DNA of 33,502 nucleotides from Microcaldota archaeon (GTDB lineage Archaea; Micrarchaeota; Micrarchaeia; Micrarchaeales; Micrarchaeaceae): assembly GCA_021797895.1 (NCBI GenBank), contig JAJZYW010000004.1:1-33502 (forward strand), given 5' to 3'. The notes beneath the pieces are model-generated. The model saw only the letters and a list, made by a program, of their open reading frames with translations. It had not been told where the DNA came from and ran no database searches. This document shows positions 22,073-29,135 of this stretch, piece by piece; position 1 is the stretch's first letter, and the number at the start of each line of letters is the position of its first letter. The position numbers and the translations under genes were made by a program.

Positions 22073-22648
22073 ATGCCTATTGTAGTGTGCATAACTGGAT
22101 ATCCGTGCTCAGGAAAGACCACTCTTGCAGGCATACTGGGAGACGATGGCTTTGCGGTGGTGGAGCTTGGCGATCTTGTAAGGGAAAGGATGAAGGTCGA
22201 TCCAGCCGCGCTGAAGTTCGCAGGAGACATACGCGGCTTCTCCGGAATGATACGCGAAGTTTACGGCAGGGATGTCGTTGCAGCGTGGGCTGTTGAAAGG
22301 ATAAAGAAGCTAGGCTCGGCAAAGATAGTCGTTACTGGTCTGAGGACAGAGGAGGAGCTGAACAGGATAAAAGCAGAATTCCCGAACGCATTGCTGATAT
22401 CGGTGAACGCCCCCGATGACGTAAGGTTCCAGAGGATGCTGTCAAGGGGAAGGCGCGGCGACCCAAAGAGCTACGAGGATTTCATGAAGCGCGACGAGAA
22501 GGAGCGCGAGGGTCTTCTTGCTGCAGGGGAGGAAACGGAAGGTCTCGATGCCATGGTAGCAAAAGCTGATTACCACATAGAGAATACCGGCACAATTTCT
22601 GACCTGAAGAAAGCAGCTTACAAAATACTGAAGTCGCTTGGCGAATAA
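22073..22648 (+). CDS. UPF0200-family P-loop kinase-like protein
   Basis: The 191-residue protein has P-loop GYPCSGKTT (9-17), then VVELGDLVRERMK, IVVTGLRTEEELNRIKAEFP, and RGRRGDPKSYEDFMKRDEKE, the block pattern of archaeal UPF0200 proteins related to dephospho-CoA and nucleoside monophosphate kinases. The substrate is not established. It probably shares a transcript with tmk. The gene ends 10 bp before the tRNA-Ser gene on the opposite strand. Confidence 0.85.
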   Translation: MPIVVCITGYPCSGKTTLAGILGDDGFAVVELGDLVRERMKVDPAALKFAGDIRGFSGMIREVYGRDVVAAWAVERIKKLGSAKIVVTGLRTEEELNRIKAEFPNALLISVNAPDDVRFQRMLSRGRRGDPKSYEDFMKRDEKEREGLLAAGEETEGLDAMVAKADYHIENTGTISDLKKAAYKILKSLGE

Positions 22649-22658
22649 AAGGATTGGA

Positions 22659-22744
22659 CGCCGGGGGCGAGATTCGAACTCGCGGAAGCCATTTCTGACT
22701 AAACAGCTTAGCAGGCTGCCGCCCTACCACTAGGCGACCCCGGC
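22659..22744 (-). tRNA. tRNA-Ser (GCT)
   Basis: An 86-nt class II tRNA on the minus strand. Acceptor GCCGGGG pairs with CCCCGGC; discriminator G and no encoded CCA. D-stem GCC/GGC. Anticodon stem GCAGC/GCTGT has loop CTGCTAA, anticodon GCT (serine). A long variable arm has stem AGTCA/TGGCT and loop GAAA. T-arm GCGAG/CTCGC has loop TTCGAAT. A TATA-like CATTATAAAAAC (about 22768-22779) is upstream. Confidence 0.95.
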
Positions 22745-22824
22745 ACGCAGATATTTATCCAACTCCAGTTTTTATAATGTTCGCAGCAGCGTCCCGCGCG
22801 CAGCACAACATCAAGTGGCAGAGG

Positions 22825-23092
22825 TGCATGCAGCATAGGGTCGTAGATGCAAGCTTGTCCCGCATTAGCTCGGTCCTGTATCCTGAAAGCATGGCTTATT
22901 TGCACGCCTGGTGCGAGCGTTCGCACGAAAGCTATATGCTTAAGGTTGCTCCTTCCGGCCTGGCCTGGTTCACACATAAAGCCATCTATCAGGGCAGGGC
23001 CTCATCGCCTAAGCGGGGGCCGCACCGCCGATTCCTACACCGCATGCACATTGGCCCGCCGTTAAAGGGATCTGCGTCACAGGGAACCCTTG
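22825..23092 (-). ncRNA. SRP RNA (7S RNA)
   Basis: The RNA of the signal recognition particle, on the minus strand. The SRP54-binding domain reads ACCAGGCCAGGCCGGAAGGA (helix 8, about 22941-22975), with the universal GGAA tetraloop and the AGCA internal-loop strand. Helix 5 is clear: 22976-22998 pairs with 22875-22899 over more than 20 bp. An Alu domain is recognisable by TGTAG and TGAGGC segments 5' of it. A perfect hairpin (22911-22926) lies 3' of helix 8. A TATA box TTTATAAG at 23111-23118 predicts a start near 23090. The 3' end is approximate. No other gene explains the 490-bp gap 22745-23234. Confidence 0.85.
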
Positions 23093-23110
23093 GCTCCCCG
23101 GCCTATCTGC

Positions 23111-23120
23111 CTTATAAACT
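23111..23120 (-). promoter_or_regulatory. SRP RNA promoter
   Basis: On the minus strand AGTTTATAAG forms a TATA box about 25 bp before the GC-rich 5' end of the SRP RNA. Confidence 0.6.
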
Positions 23121-23234
23121 TGTATCCCAATTCATAAATAGTTTTTGAGCGCTCCCTCCAAAATGCGCATAACGCGCGCAATCTAACAAAGTAATATATA
23201 TCATTCGAGGGTAAAATCTAAATGTGATTTATCA

Positions 23235-23651
23235 ATGGCAGAAGACGAATATGAAAAGCTGCTTGAACGCGCTTTTGCAGAGTCGCCCTCCCAGGGCGTG
23301 GCAAAGCAGGACTTCGAGATACCCAAAGTGGACTCGATGGTGCAGGGCAACAAGACAATAATAAGGAACATAAACGCTATAGCGGACAGGGCGCGCCGCA
23401 AGCCGGAGGAGATAGGTCGCTACCTGAGCAAGGAGCTGTCAGTGCCAGTCAGCGCGGAGGACCAGCGGCTCATAATAAACGGCAGGTTTCCATCGAAGGA
23501 TCTCGACGCCAAGATAGAACGCTATTTTAACACATACGTGATATGCAGGGAATGCCACAAGCCTGACACCCACCTGGAGCTGGCAGGGCGCGGGATGTTC
23601 AGCTTCGTCTGCGAGGCGTGCGGTGCGCATTACGGCGTGAAGAGCTATTGA
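23235..23651 (+). CDS. Translation initiation factor aIF2 subunit beta
   Basis: Part of the heterotrimeric aIF2 that brings initiator Met-tRNA to the small ribosomal subunit. The 138-residue protein shows the core with KTIIRNINAIADRARRKPEE, GRYLSKEL and LIINGRF, then a C-terminal zinc ribbon C-x2-C (CREC) and C-x2-C (CEAC). A TATA box ATATATAT at about 23193-23200 precedes it. aIF1A follows within 10 bp, a coherent initiation-factor operon. Confidence 0.95.
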   Translation: MAEDEYEKLLERAFAESPSQGVAKQDFEIPKVDSMVQGNKTIIRNINAIADRARRKPEEIGRYLSKELSVPVSAEDQRLIINGRFPSKDLDAKIERYFNTYVICRECHKPDTHLELAGRGMFSFVCEACGAHYGVKSY

Positions 23652-23661
23652 GGTTTTGACA

Positions 23662-23979
23662 ATGGGATACGGCAACAGGTACAACAGGCGCGGTTCACAG
23701 CCGGAGCCGGAGCACGCGCTCAGGCTGCCACATGAGGGCGAAACCCTCGGGAAGGTGATAAAGATATCCGGCGCCACAAAGTTCATAGTCGCATGCTCCG
23801 ACGGCAAGGAAAGAGTGTGCAGCATACCGGGGCGCTTCAGGAGGCGCTTCTGGATAAAGGTCAACGACATAGTAATGGTGAAGCCCTGGGTCGTGCAGAG
23901 CGACGAGAAGGGCGACATAATCTGGAGGTACAGCATACTCGACGCAAACAAGATAAAGGAGCGGAAGCTTATAGAGTAG
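23662..23979 (+). CDS. Translation initiation factor aIF1A
   Basis: An OB-fold initiation factor that binds the A site of the small subunit. The 105 residues include a basic N-terminal tail (GNRYNRRG), the OB core GKVIKISGATKFIVACSDGK, IPGRFRRRFWIKVNDIV, and the C-terminal WRYSILDANKIK. ATG 23662 is chosen because GAGGT lies 7 nt upstream; TTG 23656 would add two residues and has a worse site. It is downstream of aIF2-beta in the same operon. Confidence 0.95.
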   Translation: MGYGNRYNRRGSQPEPEHALRLPHEGETLGKVIKISGATKFIVACSDGKERVCSIPGRFRRRFWIKVNDIVMVKPWVVQSDEKGDIIWRYSILDANKIKERKLIE

Positions 23980-24042
23980 TCAAAGTAGCGTACCCACTAA
24001 AGCTTAAAACCTGAACTGCATATAACCATCCGGGTGTGAACG

Positions 24043-25242
24043 ATGTCAGTGCTTAACGACCTGCTGGTAGAATCAAAGGTTTTTGCCAACAGGGAGGTTT
24101 TGTCACCGCACTACATACCAAAGAAGCTTATTGCGAGGGACAGGGAGATAAATTCAATAGAGAAGGCGATAGCTCCGTCACTCAAGGGAGAGCGCGGCAG
24201 GAACCTCTTCGTATACGGTAAAACAGGCGCGGGAAAGACCTCATGCATCAAATACGTAATAAACGAGGTCAACAACATACCAAACACGCGCGCAAGGATA
24301 TCGTATGTGAACTGCAGGATATACAATTCAAGGTATCGCGTCTTCAGCAAGATAATAGGCGACCATCTTCCAACATACGCGAAGCGCGGATACGGCGTAG
24401 TGGACCTTTACGAAAAGCTAACGGGCTGGATAGAGGAAGACGGCAAGACGCTCATAGTGGTGCTTGACGAGATAGACGTGGTGAGGGACCTTGACAACCT
24501 GATATACGCCCTAACAAGGATAAACAGCGAGATAAAGGCTGGGGGCGTGAGCATGGTCGGAATATCCAACACCGTATCGTTCAAGGAGAGCCTCGACCCG
24601 AGGAGCCTCTCATCGCTTTACGAAACCGAGCTGGTCTTCACGCCATACAACGCAAACGAGCTTTTCGAGATTCTGCTTGACAGGAGCACTACCGGCCTAC
24701 GCCCTGGAGCTGTAAACGAGGACGTGCTCAGATACATAGCTGCAGCAGCTACCAAGGATGGCGGAGACGCGCGCTTCTCACTAAATGTCCTTTCCAGGGC
24801 GGGAGAGATCACGGAGGAGAAGAACAGCAGCAAGATAACACTAGAGGACGCACAGCATGCAATAAAGTTTGCCGAGGACGATATAGTCTACGAAGTCATA
24901 TCCACGCTGCCGGAGCACCAGAAGCTTGTGCTGTATTCAATCGCCATGCTGACCAAAAGCGGCGGAACGTACAAGAAGCTCACCGACGGGGTGGATACCT
25001 ACCTTTTCAGCGGCGAGGTTTACAGCAGATACAAATCCATAACTGAAAGCCTGAAGAAGGAACCCAAAGGCGAGCGCTGGTACAGGAAATACCTCTCCGA
25101 GCTTCAGATGCAGGGGCTTATAGAGACGTTCGAATCGGGCCGCGGGATAAGGGGCCACACAAAACTGATAAAGCTGGCATACCCTGCCGACAGGACGAAG
25201 GAGGTTCTCGAGAAGGACCTGTTCGGGGTCAACGTGCGGTAA
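24043..25242 (+). CDS. cdc6: Origin recognition protein Orc1/Cdc6
   Basis: The archaeal replication initiator that binds the origin and loads MCM. The 399-residue protein has Walker A YGKTGAGKTS, Walker B VVLDEID, sensor-1 GISN, and a C-terminal winged-helix region (about 290-390). Archaeal origins often lie beside such genes, but the 63-bp upstream gap shows no origin-recognition-box repeat or AT-rich unwinding element. Two RNase P protein genes follow, the first starting 4 bp after the stop. Confidence 0.96.
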   Translation: MSVLNDLLVESKVFANREVLSPHYIPKKLIARDREINSIEKAIAPSLKGERGRNLFVYGKTGAGKTSCIKYVINEVNNIPNTRARISYVNCRIYNSRYRVFSKIIGDHLPTYAKRGYGVVDLYEKLTGWIEEDGKTLIVVLDEIDVVRDLDNLIYALTRINSEIKAGGVSMVGISNTVSFKESLDPRSLSSLYETELVFTPYNANELFEILLDRSTTGLRPGAVNEDVLRYIAAAATKDGGDARFSLNVLSRAGEITEEKNSSKITLEDAQHAIKFAEDDIVYEVISTLPEHQKLVLYSIAMLTKSGGTYKKLTDGVDTYLFSGEVYSRYKSITESLKKEPKGERWYRKYLSELQMQGLIETFESGRGIRGHTKLIKLAYPADRTKEVLEKDLFGVNVR

Positions 25243-25246
25243 TACG

Positions 25247-25741
25247 ATGCGCTTCTACGATGTTGTTGCGGACCCTGAGCTTGTAGGGTCAGGCATATGC
25301 AAGGAGATAGGCTTGGATCTCGTGTTCTTAGCTCCGGGGAAGGGCGAGCGCGGGATGCCAGATGCACCTGCATACCTGAGCGATGGGCGCAACGCGACCA
25401 CACTGCTGAAATCCGGGGCAAAATGCGCTGTTGCCGATGTGCTTGAAATACCTACCGATCTTCCCCAATATATGAAGGCAGAGGGCATACCAATCCTGGT
25501 GCCACTACACGGGATACTTGCTTCGGCATCTTTCGAGCGCGTGCGTCTCATAAGGAAAACTTCAAGGTTCTATAACGACATGCGCAAGTCCGGTGTTACA
25601 TGCATATTCGTTAGCATGGCAGCAAGCGCTGACTACCTACTTTCTAGGATGCAGCTCTCTTCGCTCTCATTGATGCTTGGCGGCGGAAGGGAAAAGGCAG
25701 TCGCTTCAAACGGCATGCTGCCATCAATTTTCGGCGATTGA
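25247..25741 (+). CDS. rnp3: RNase P protein component 3 (Rpp30)
   Basis: A protein subunit of archaeal RNase P, which removes 5' leaders from pre-tRNA. The 164-residue protein begins MRFYDVVADP and keeps a TIM-barrel-like pattern with LVFLAPGK and CIFVSMAAS segments, but is shorter than typical Rpp30 (about 210). The assignment is strengthened by the immediately following Pop5 homolog, its known complex partner. Confidence 0.8.
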   Translation: MRFYDVVADPELVGSGICKEIGLDLVFLAPGKGERGMPDAPAYLSDGRNATTLLKSGAKCAVADVLEIPTDLPQYMKAEGIPILVPLHGILASASFERVRLIRKTSRFYNDMRKSGVTCIFVSMAASADYLLSRMQLSSLSLMLGGGREKAVASNGMLPSIFGD

Positions 25742-25742
25742 A

Positions 25743-26048
25743 ATGATGCGCGACAAAAAGAGGTATGTGCTTATACGCTTCTCCCACGCGCAAAACGGGG
25801 ACCAGGAGCAGTTCAAGCGCGATTTTACTGCCGAGATGATGAAGGTGATGGGCCAGGCGGATTACGCACTCTCCAACCTACGCATAATAAGATTGTCAAG
25901 CTCGGAGATGGTAGTCCGGGTAAACCTCTCAACGCTTGAAAAATTCATTATATCCACGGCACTCGTAAGGCGCGTCTCGGGAGCTGAAATCGGACTTCTC
26001 ACCGTGCGCAATTCGGGATCGATAGCTGGCCTGTCAAAGGTTGCTTAA
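25743..26048 (+). CDS. rnp2: RNase P protein component 2 (Pop5)
   Basis: The partner of Rpp30 in RNase P. From ATG 25743 the protein has 101 residues: RDKKRYVLIRF at the start, a central LRIIRLSSSEMVVRVNLSTL and a final RVSGAEIGLLTVRNSGSI, matching the Pop5 ferredoxin-like fold. The start lies 1 bp after the rnp3 stop, so translation is coupled. The 3' end overlaps the convergent pilin-like gene by 4 bp. Confidence 0.85.
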   Translation: MMRDKKRYVLIRFSHAQNGDQEQFKRDFTAEMMKVMGQADYALSNLRIIRLSSSEMVVRVNLSTLEKFIISTALVRRVSGAEIGLLTVRNSGSIAGLSKVA

Positions 26049-26581
26049 TTTGTCGTCTTAGCGCTGAAAGCAGCTATCTTTGCTGTCAGCCATGGGTTGC
26101 TGCTGCTTGGAGCTTGGTTTGCCTGCGTATAGTTTATCCATATGTATCCTGTATACGGTGTCCCTATCTGCGTGGAACTGAACCTCGTTCCGTAAGACGT
26201 GTAGCATGGCATGCTTACATAAAACTTCTGCGAGTTTATTACCGTCCTTGCAGGCGAAGCAACGAAATCGTTGCGGGGGCTCGGCAGCCCTGCAGAACTC
26301 TCCAATGCTGTGCACGTAAACTCAAGGTTGTAAAGCGTCGTACCTGTGTCCTGGCCAAATTCTAACGTCACGATTCCATTGTACGAAAACGAAAGGTCTG
26401 TGCACACGTATCCGCTTTGCGATGTGCAGGAGCTGCTCGTCGTCGAGGAAGGGCTGAAAAGCCCAAGGACATAGAGGAGCCCCAAAGCGACTGCTATGAT
26501 GAGTATGGCCCAGCCGTAGGTCATCAGGTATTCCATAGCCGACTGAGAACGTTTAGAATGCTTATGTTCGGTCATATACAT
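26045..26581 (-). CDS. Type IV pilin-like protein with class III signal peptide
   Basis: The N-terminus has KRSQSAMEYLMTYG followed by a hydrophobic helix AILIIAVALGLLYVLGL, the class III signal peptide pattern processed by an archaeal prepilin peptidase before the Gln. The rest (about 130 residues) is a Ser/Thr-rich extracellular domain with several cysteines that may pair. The gene is likely for surface pili or adhesion. Its start is ATG 26581 or 26575; a longer frame to 26719 lacks support. TATA-like boxes lie at about 26620-26628 and 26638-26648. No assembly ATPase or membrane platform gene is nearby. Confidence 0.85.
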   Translation of the reverse strand: MYMTEHKHSKRSQSAMEYLMTYGWAILIIAVALGLLYVLGLFSPSSTTSSSCTSQSGYVCTDLSFSYNGIVTLEFGQDTGTTLYNLEFTCTALESSAGLPSPRNDFVASPARTVINSQKFYVSMPCYTSYGTRFSSTQIGTPYTGYIWINYTQANQAPSSSNPWLTAKIAAFSAKTTN

Positions 26582-26750
26582 AGCCGCCTGGTCACGCGAT
26601 TTACTCTCTGCTGTGTGATTATAGATAAAATGCACACTATTTAAATCTTCCCTCCCCCCTTCCCACATCGGCATAACGCACGGATCGGGCTGCGCAGAAA
26701 TACTTAAAGAACTTTCCATATAGATATATACACTGCTTTTCCCGCAGTTA

Positions 26751-26770
26751 CTGCATAAGCTTGCAGGAGG
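26751..26770 (+). promoter_or_regulatory. Leader hairpin and ribosome binding site of the L1 operon
   Basis: CTGCA, loop TAAGCT, TGCAG forms a small hairpin whose 3' base touches the GGAGG ribosome binding site of rpl1. Archaeal L1 is known to repress its own operon by binding the mRNA. Whether this hairpin is that site is inference. Confidence 0.35.
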
Positions 26771-26780
26771 GATTGATCAG

Positions 26781-27413
26781 ATGGAAACCAATACCGCTAG
26801 CGAACTTGAGAAGTTCATGGCTGAGAACAAGGGCAAGAGGAAATTCACGCAGAGCGTGGAGCTCGCCGTCAATTTCAAGGGCATAGACTTCAACAAGCCA
26901 GAGAACAGGCTCAACATGTCAATATCGCTCCCGAAGGGAAGGGGCAAGGAGAGCGCAGTCGCAGTATTTGCCGATGACGAGCGCATTATAGATGCAGCAA
27001 AGGAGACAGGTGCGAAGTTGATACCTTCATCGGAGCTGGAGCAGATAAGGAGCGACAAGGCAAGGATGACAGAGCTTCTTGATTATGACATGTTCGCGCA
27101 GCCGAGCCTCATGCCCCAGATTGCGAAGGCGCTCGGGCAGTTTCTCGGACCCAGGAACAAGATGCCAAGGCCTATAGTAGGTTCGGACGTCAAGGGCATA
27201 CTTGGAAAGGCAGGCGGCTCTGTTTCGATAAGGAGCAAGGGCAAGTACCTCCCAACGGTGCACTGCACTGTAGGCACCGAGTCAATGCCGGCAAACGACA
27301 TAGCGGCTAACGTGGACCAGGTTGTGTCCGACATATCGAAGAAGGTAGGGAAGCAGAACATAAAATCGGTATACCTAAAGCTCACAATGAGCAAGCCGAT
27401 AAAGATAATGTAG
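26781..27413 (+). CDS. rpl1: 50S ribosomal protein L1
   Basis: The L1-stalk protein of the large ribosomal subunit. The 210 residues show QSVELAVNFKGIDFNKPENR, AKETGAKLIPSSEL, GQFLGPRNKMPRPI and a C-terminal SVYLKLTMSKPIKIM. It is of normal archaeal length. It is the first gene of an L1-L10-L12 operon with 8 bp to L10. No L11 gene precedes it, as it does in some archaea. Confidence 0.97.
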   Translation: METNTASELEKFMAENKGKRKFTQSVELAVNFKGIDFNKPENRLNMSISLPKGRGKESAVAVFADDERIIDAAKETGAKLIPSSELEQIRSDKARMTELLDYDMFAQPSLMPQIAKALGQFLGPRNKMPRPIVGSDVKGILGKAGGSVSIRSKGKYLPTVHCTVGTESMPANDIAANVDQVVSDISKKVGKQNIKSVYLKLTMSKPIKIM

Positions 27414-27421
27414 GTGCCTTT

Positions 27422-28255
27422 ATGATTACAAAGCAGCAAAAGGAAAAGTTCGTCCAGGAAGGGTCAGCAGAGCTCAAAAAGTACAAGTCGGTCGGCATAC
27501 TTCGGCTGGACAAGGTCCCAGACATGCTGCTCCAGGAGACGAAGAACAGGCTCAGGGGAAAGGCGAGGTTCATCTCCGGAAGGAAGAACCTGCTCAAGAA
27601 GGTCCTTGAGTCGGACAGCAAGTCATCCAAGCTCCTCGACATGCTCGACGGGACATGCGCAATATTGCTGACGAACGAGGACCCGTTTGATCTTTTCTCT
27701 GAGTTCAAGGCAGGGTCCATAATGCTTCCGGCGAAGCCCAAGCAAAAATCTCCATCCGACATAACTATAGAGCCGGGCGAGACGACGCTGCAGCCAGGCC
27801 AGGCTGTAACTGAACTGAAGCAGGCAGGGATAGACGTGCAGATACAGAAGGGCAAGGTCGTGATAGGGAAAGGCAAGACAATAGTGAAGGCCGGTGAGAC
27901 GATTTCAACTGCGGTATCGAAGGCGCTGCATACGCTCAACATAAAGCCGATAGAGGCTTCGATACTCCCAAACGCTATCCTTTCAGAGGGTGTGCTTTTC
28001 AGGAGGGAAGTGCTCGGCATAGACCGCGACAGCACAGTTGCAGGCATAATGAAGAGCTTCCAGGAGGCTCTGGCGCTCTCTAAGTCTGCTGGCATAGTTA
28101 ACGCATACACGATAAGGGAGATGCTCTCGAAGGCTTTCAACGATGCTATGTACCTCAGCGTGGAGAGAAACATCTATACAAAGGAGACAATAGACAGGTT
28201 CATAGGGAAGGCCTCATCAGAGGCTTCGGCCCTGGACAGCATGATAAAGAAATGA
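27422..28255 (+). CDS. 50S ribosomal protein L10 (P0), without acidic tail
   Basis: The base of the ribosomal stalk, which holds L12 dimers. The 277 residues include RLDKVPDMLLQETKNRLRGK, the ARFISGRKNLLKK segment and C-terminal helices that bind L12. The protein ends SEASALDSMIKK, without the acidic, Gly-Leu-Phe-rich tail that archaeal and eukaryotic P0 usually share with L12. The stop is unambiguous and L12 starts 18 bp later. Confidence 0.94.
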   Translation: MITKQQKEKFVQEGSAELKKYKSVGILRLDKVPDMLLQETKNRLRGKARFISGRKNLLKKVLESDSKSSKLLDMLDGTCAILLTNEDPFDLFSEFKAGSIMLPAKPKQKSPSDITIEPGETTLQPGQAVTELKQAGIDVQIQKGKVVIGKGKTIVKAGETISTAVSKALHTLNIKPIEASILPNAILSEGVLFRREVLGIDRDSTVAGIMKSFQEALALSKSAGIVNAYTIREMLSKAFNDAMYLSVERNIYTKETIDRFIGKASSEASALDSMIKK

Positions 28256-28273
28256 CGCTATAAAGGTGAAGTT

Positions 28274-28570
28274 ATGGAATATGTATACGCAGCGCTCCTG
28301 CTCAACGCAGCTGGCAAGGAGATAGACGAGAAGGGACTGATGGAAGTTGTCAAGTCCGCAGGAATAACGCCGGACGAGGCGCAGGCAAAGGCGGTCGCAT
28401 CCTCATTGAAGGGAGTGGACATAAAGGAGGTCCTGAAGAACGCACAGAGCGTACAGGCAGCAGCCCCGGCCCCGCAGCATGCAGCAGAGGCTCCAAAGCC
28501 GAAGAAGGAGGAGAAATCCGAAAAGACTGAGGAGGAAGCTGTCGGCGGACTTTCTGGTCTGTTTGGCTGA
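28274..28570 (+). CDS. rpl12: 50S ribosomal protein L12 (P1-type)
   Basis: The stalk protein that recruits translation factors. The 98 residues have the N-terminal dimerisation and L10-binding helices (MEYVYAALLLNAAGKEIDEK), an Ala/Pro hinge, an acidic Lys/Glu stretch, and the factor-binding end GGLSGLFG. It is the last gene of the L1-L10-L12 operon. Confidence 0.97.
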   Translation: MEYVYAALLLNAAGKEIDEKGLMEVVKSAGITPDEAQAKAVASSLKGVDIKEVLKNAQSVQAAAPAPQHAAEAPKPKKEEKSEKTEEEAVGGLSGLFG

Positions 28571-28578
28571 TCAGGCAT

Positions 28579-28596
28579 GGCCCGGAGTCACGGGCC
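28579..28596 (+). terminator. Hairpin after the L1-L10-L12 operon
   Basis: GGCCCG, loop GAGTCA, CGGGCC lies 8 bp after the rpl12 stop and is followed by pyrimidine-rich sequence. It probably marks the end of the operon transcript. Confidence 0.4.
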
Positions 28597-28701
28597 CAGC
28601 CTTGCTTCCGTCGTCTTTTGTATGCTGGGTTAATTCTAAATTAGAAGCTTATAAAAAGATGAACAGGAAACTGTATGATTAATGATGTTTGGTGTGATTA
28701 G

Positions 28702-29061
28702 ATGGACGTATGGGTAGACAAGCCAAAGTGCACCGGTTGCCATCATTGCTTCGATGTATGCCCGGTAGCCGTTTTCGAGATGAGGAGCAGGAAGGACCTG
28801 GCTGCGGCAAACGCGGACAACGCTCCCGAAGCGATGAAATGGACCGGCAAGTCAGAGCAGCAGGTAATAGACAAGTGGGGCAGCGTGCAGGACGGCCACA
28901 AGCATTTCGCTGACGAGAGCGACGGCACCAGCGGCGGCATATCCGTAGGCGTAAACGGTTCATCTTGCATACTCTGCCAGGCGTGCCTGATAGAGTGCGA
29001 AGGCGAATGCATACACATAACTGACGACACAGGTACGACATACCAGTCGGTATACAAGTGA
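28702..29061 (+). CDS. 2[4Fe-4S] ferredoxin
   Basis: An electron carrier of 119 residues. The first cluster motif is CTGCHHCFDVCP (residues 10-21) and the second is CILCQACLIEC, so both 4Fe-4S sites are complete. They are separated by a long Asp/Gly/Ser-rich insert of about 65 residues with WTGKSEQQVIDKWGSVQDG. Such inserts occur in some archaeal ferredoxins. A TATA box GCTTATAAAAAG (28647-28658) and GGTG before the ATG give it its own promoter. A strong terminator follows. Confidence 0.92.
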   Translation: MDVWVDKPKCTGCHHCFDVCPVAVFEMRSRKDLAAANADNAPEAMKWTGKSEQQVIDKWGSVQDGHKHFADESDGTSGGISVGVNGSSCILCQACLIECEGECIHITDDTGTTYQSVYK

Positions 29062-29065
29062 AAAC

Positions 29066-29100
29066 GGCTTGCCCTGCAAGCCTTTTTATTCTTCTTTTTT
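29066..29100 (+). terminator. Ferredoxin terminator
   Basis: A perfect 7-bp stem GGCTTGC/GCAAGCC with loop CCT is followed by TTTTT and another T-run at 29095-29100. This is a strong intrinsic-type terminator between the ferredoxin and lhr genes. Confidence 0.75.
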
Positions 29101-29135
29101 CATATTCTATATAGCTAATTTTGGCAGTGTTTGGC

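Noticed and set aside
22708-22977. Minus-strand ORF overlapping tRNA-Ser and SRP RNA
   Set aside because: It reads through a complete tRNA and part of the SRP RNA, so it is chance open frame in GC-rich RNA genes.
22777-23148. Plus-strand ORF of 123 codons in the tRNA-Ser to aIF2-beta gap
   Set aside because: It lies over the SRP RNA gene on the other strand. Helix 5, the SRP54-binding motif and the TATA box explain the sequence, and the translation has no protein-like pattern.
23980-24042. Replication origin beside orc1/cdc6
   Set aside because: Origins often lie here in archaea, but the gap is 63 bp and shows no origin-recognition-box repeats or AT-rich unwinding element.
27382-28173. Minus-strand ORF of 263 codons opposite L10
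   Set aside because: It lies entirely over the L10/P0 gene and the end of L1; its Ser-rich translation is typical of an antisense shadow.
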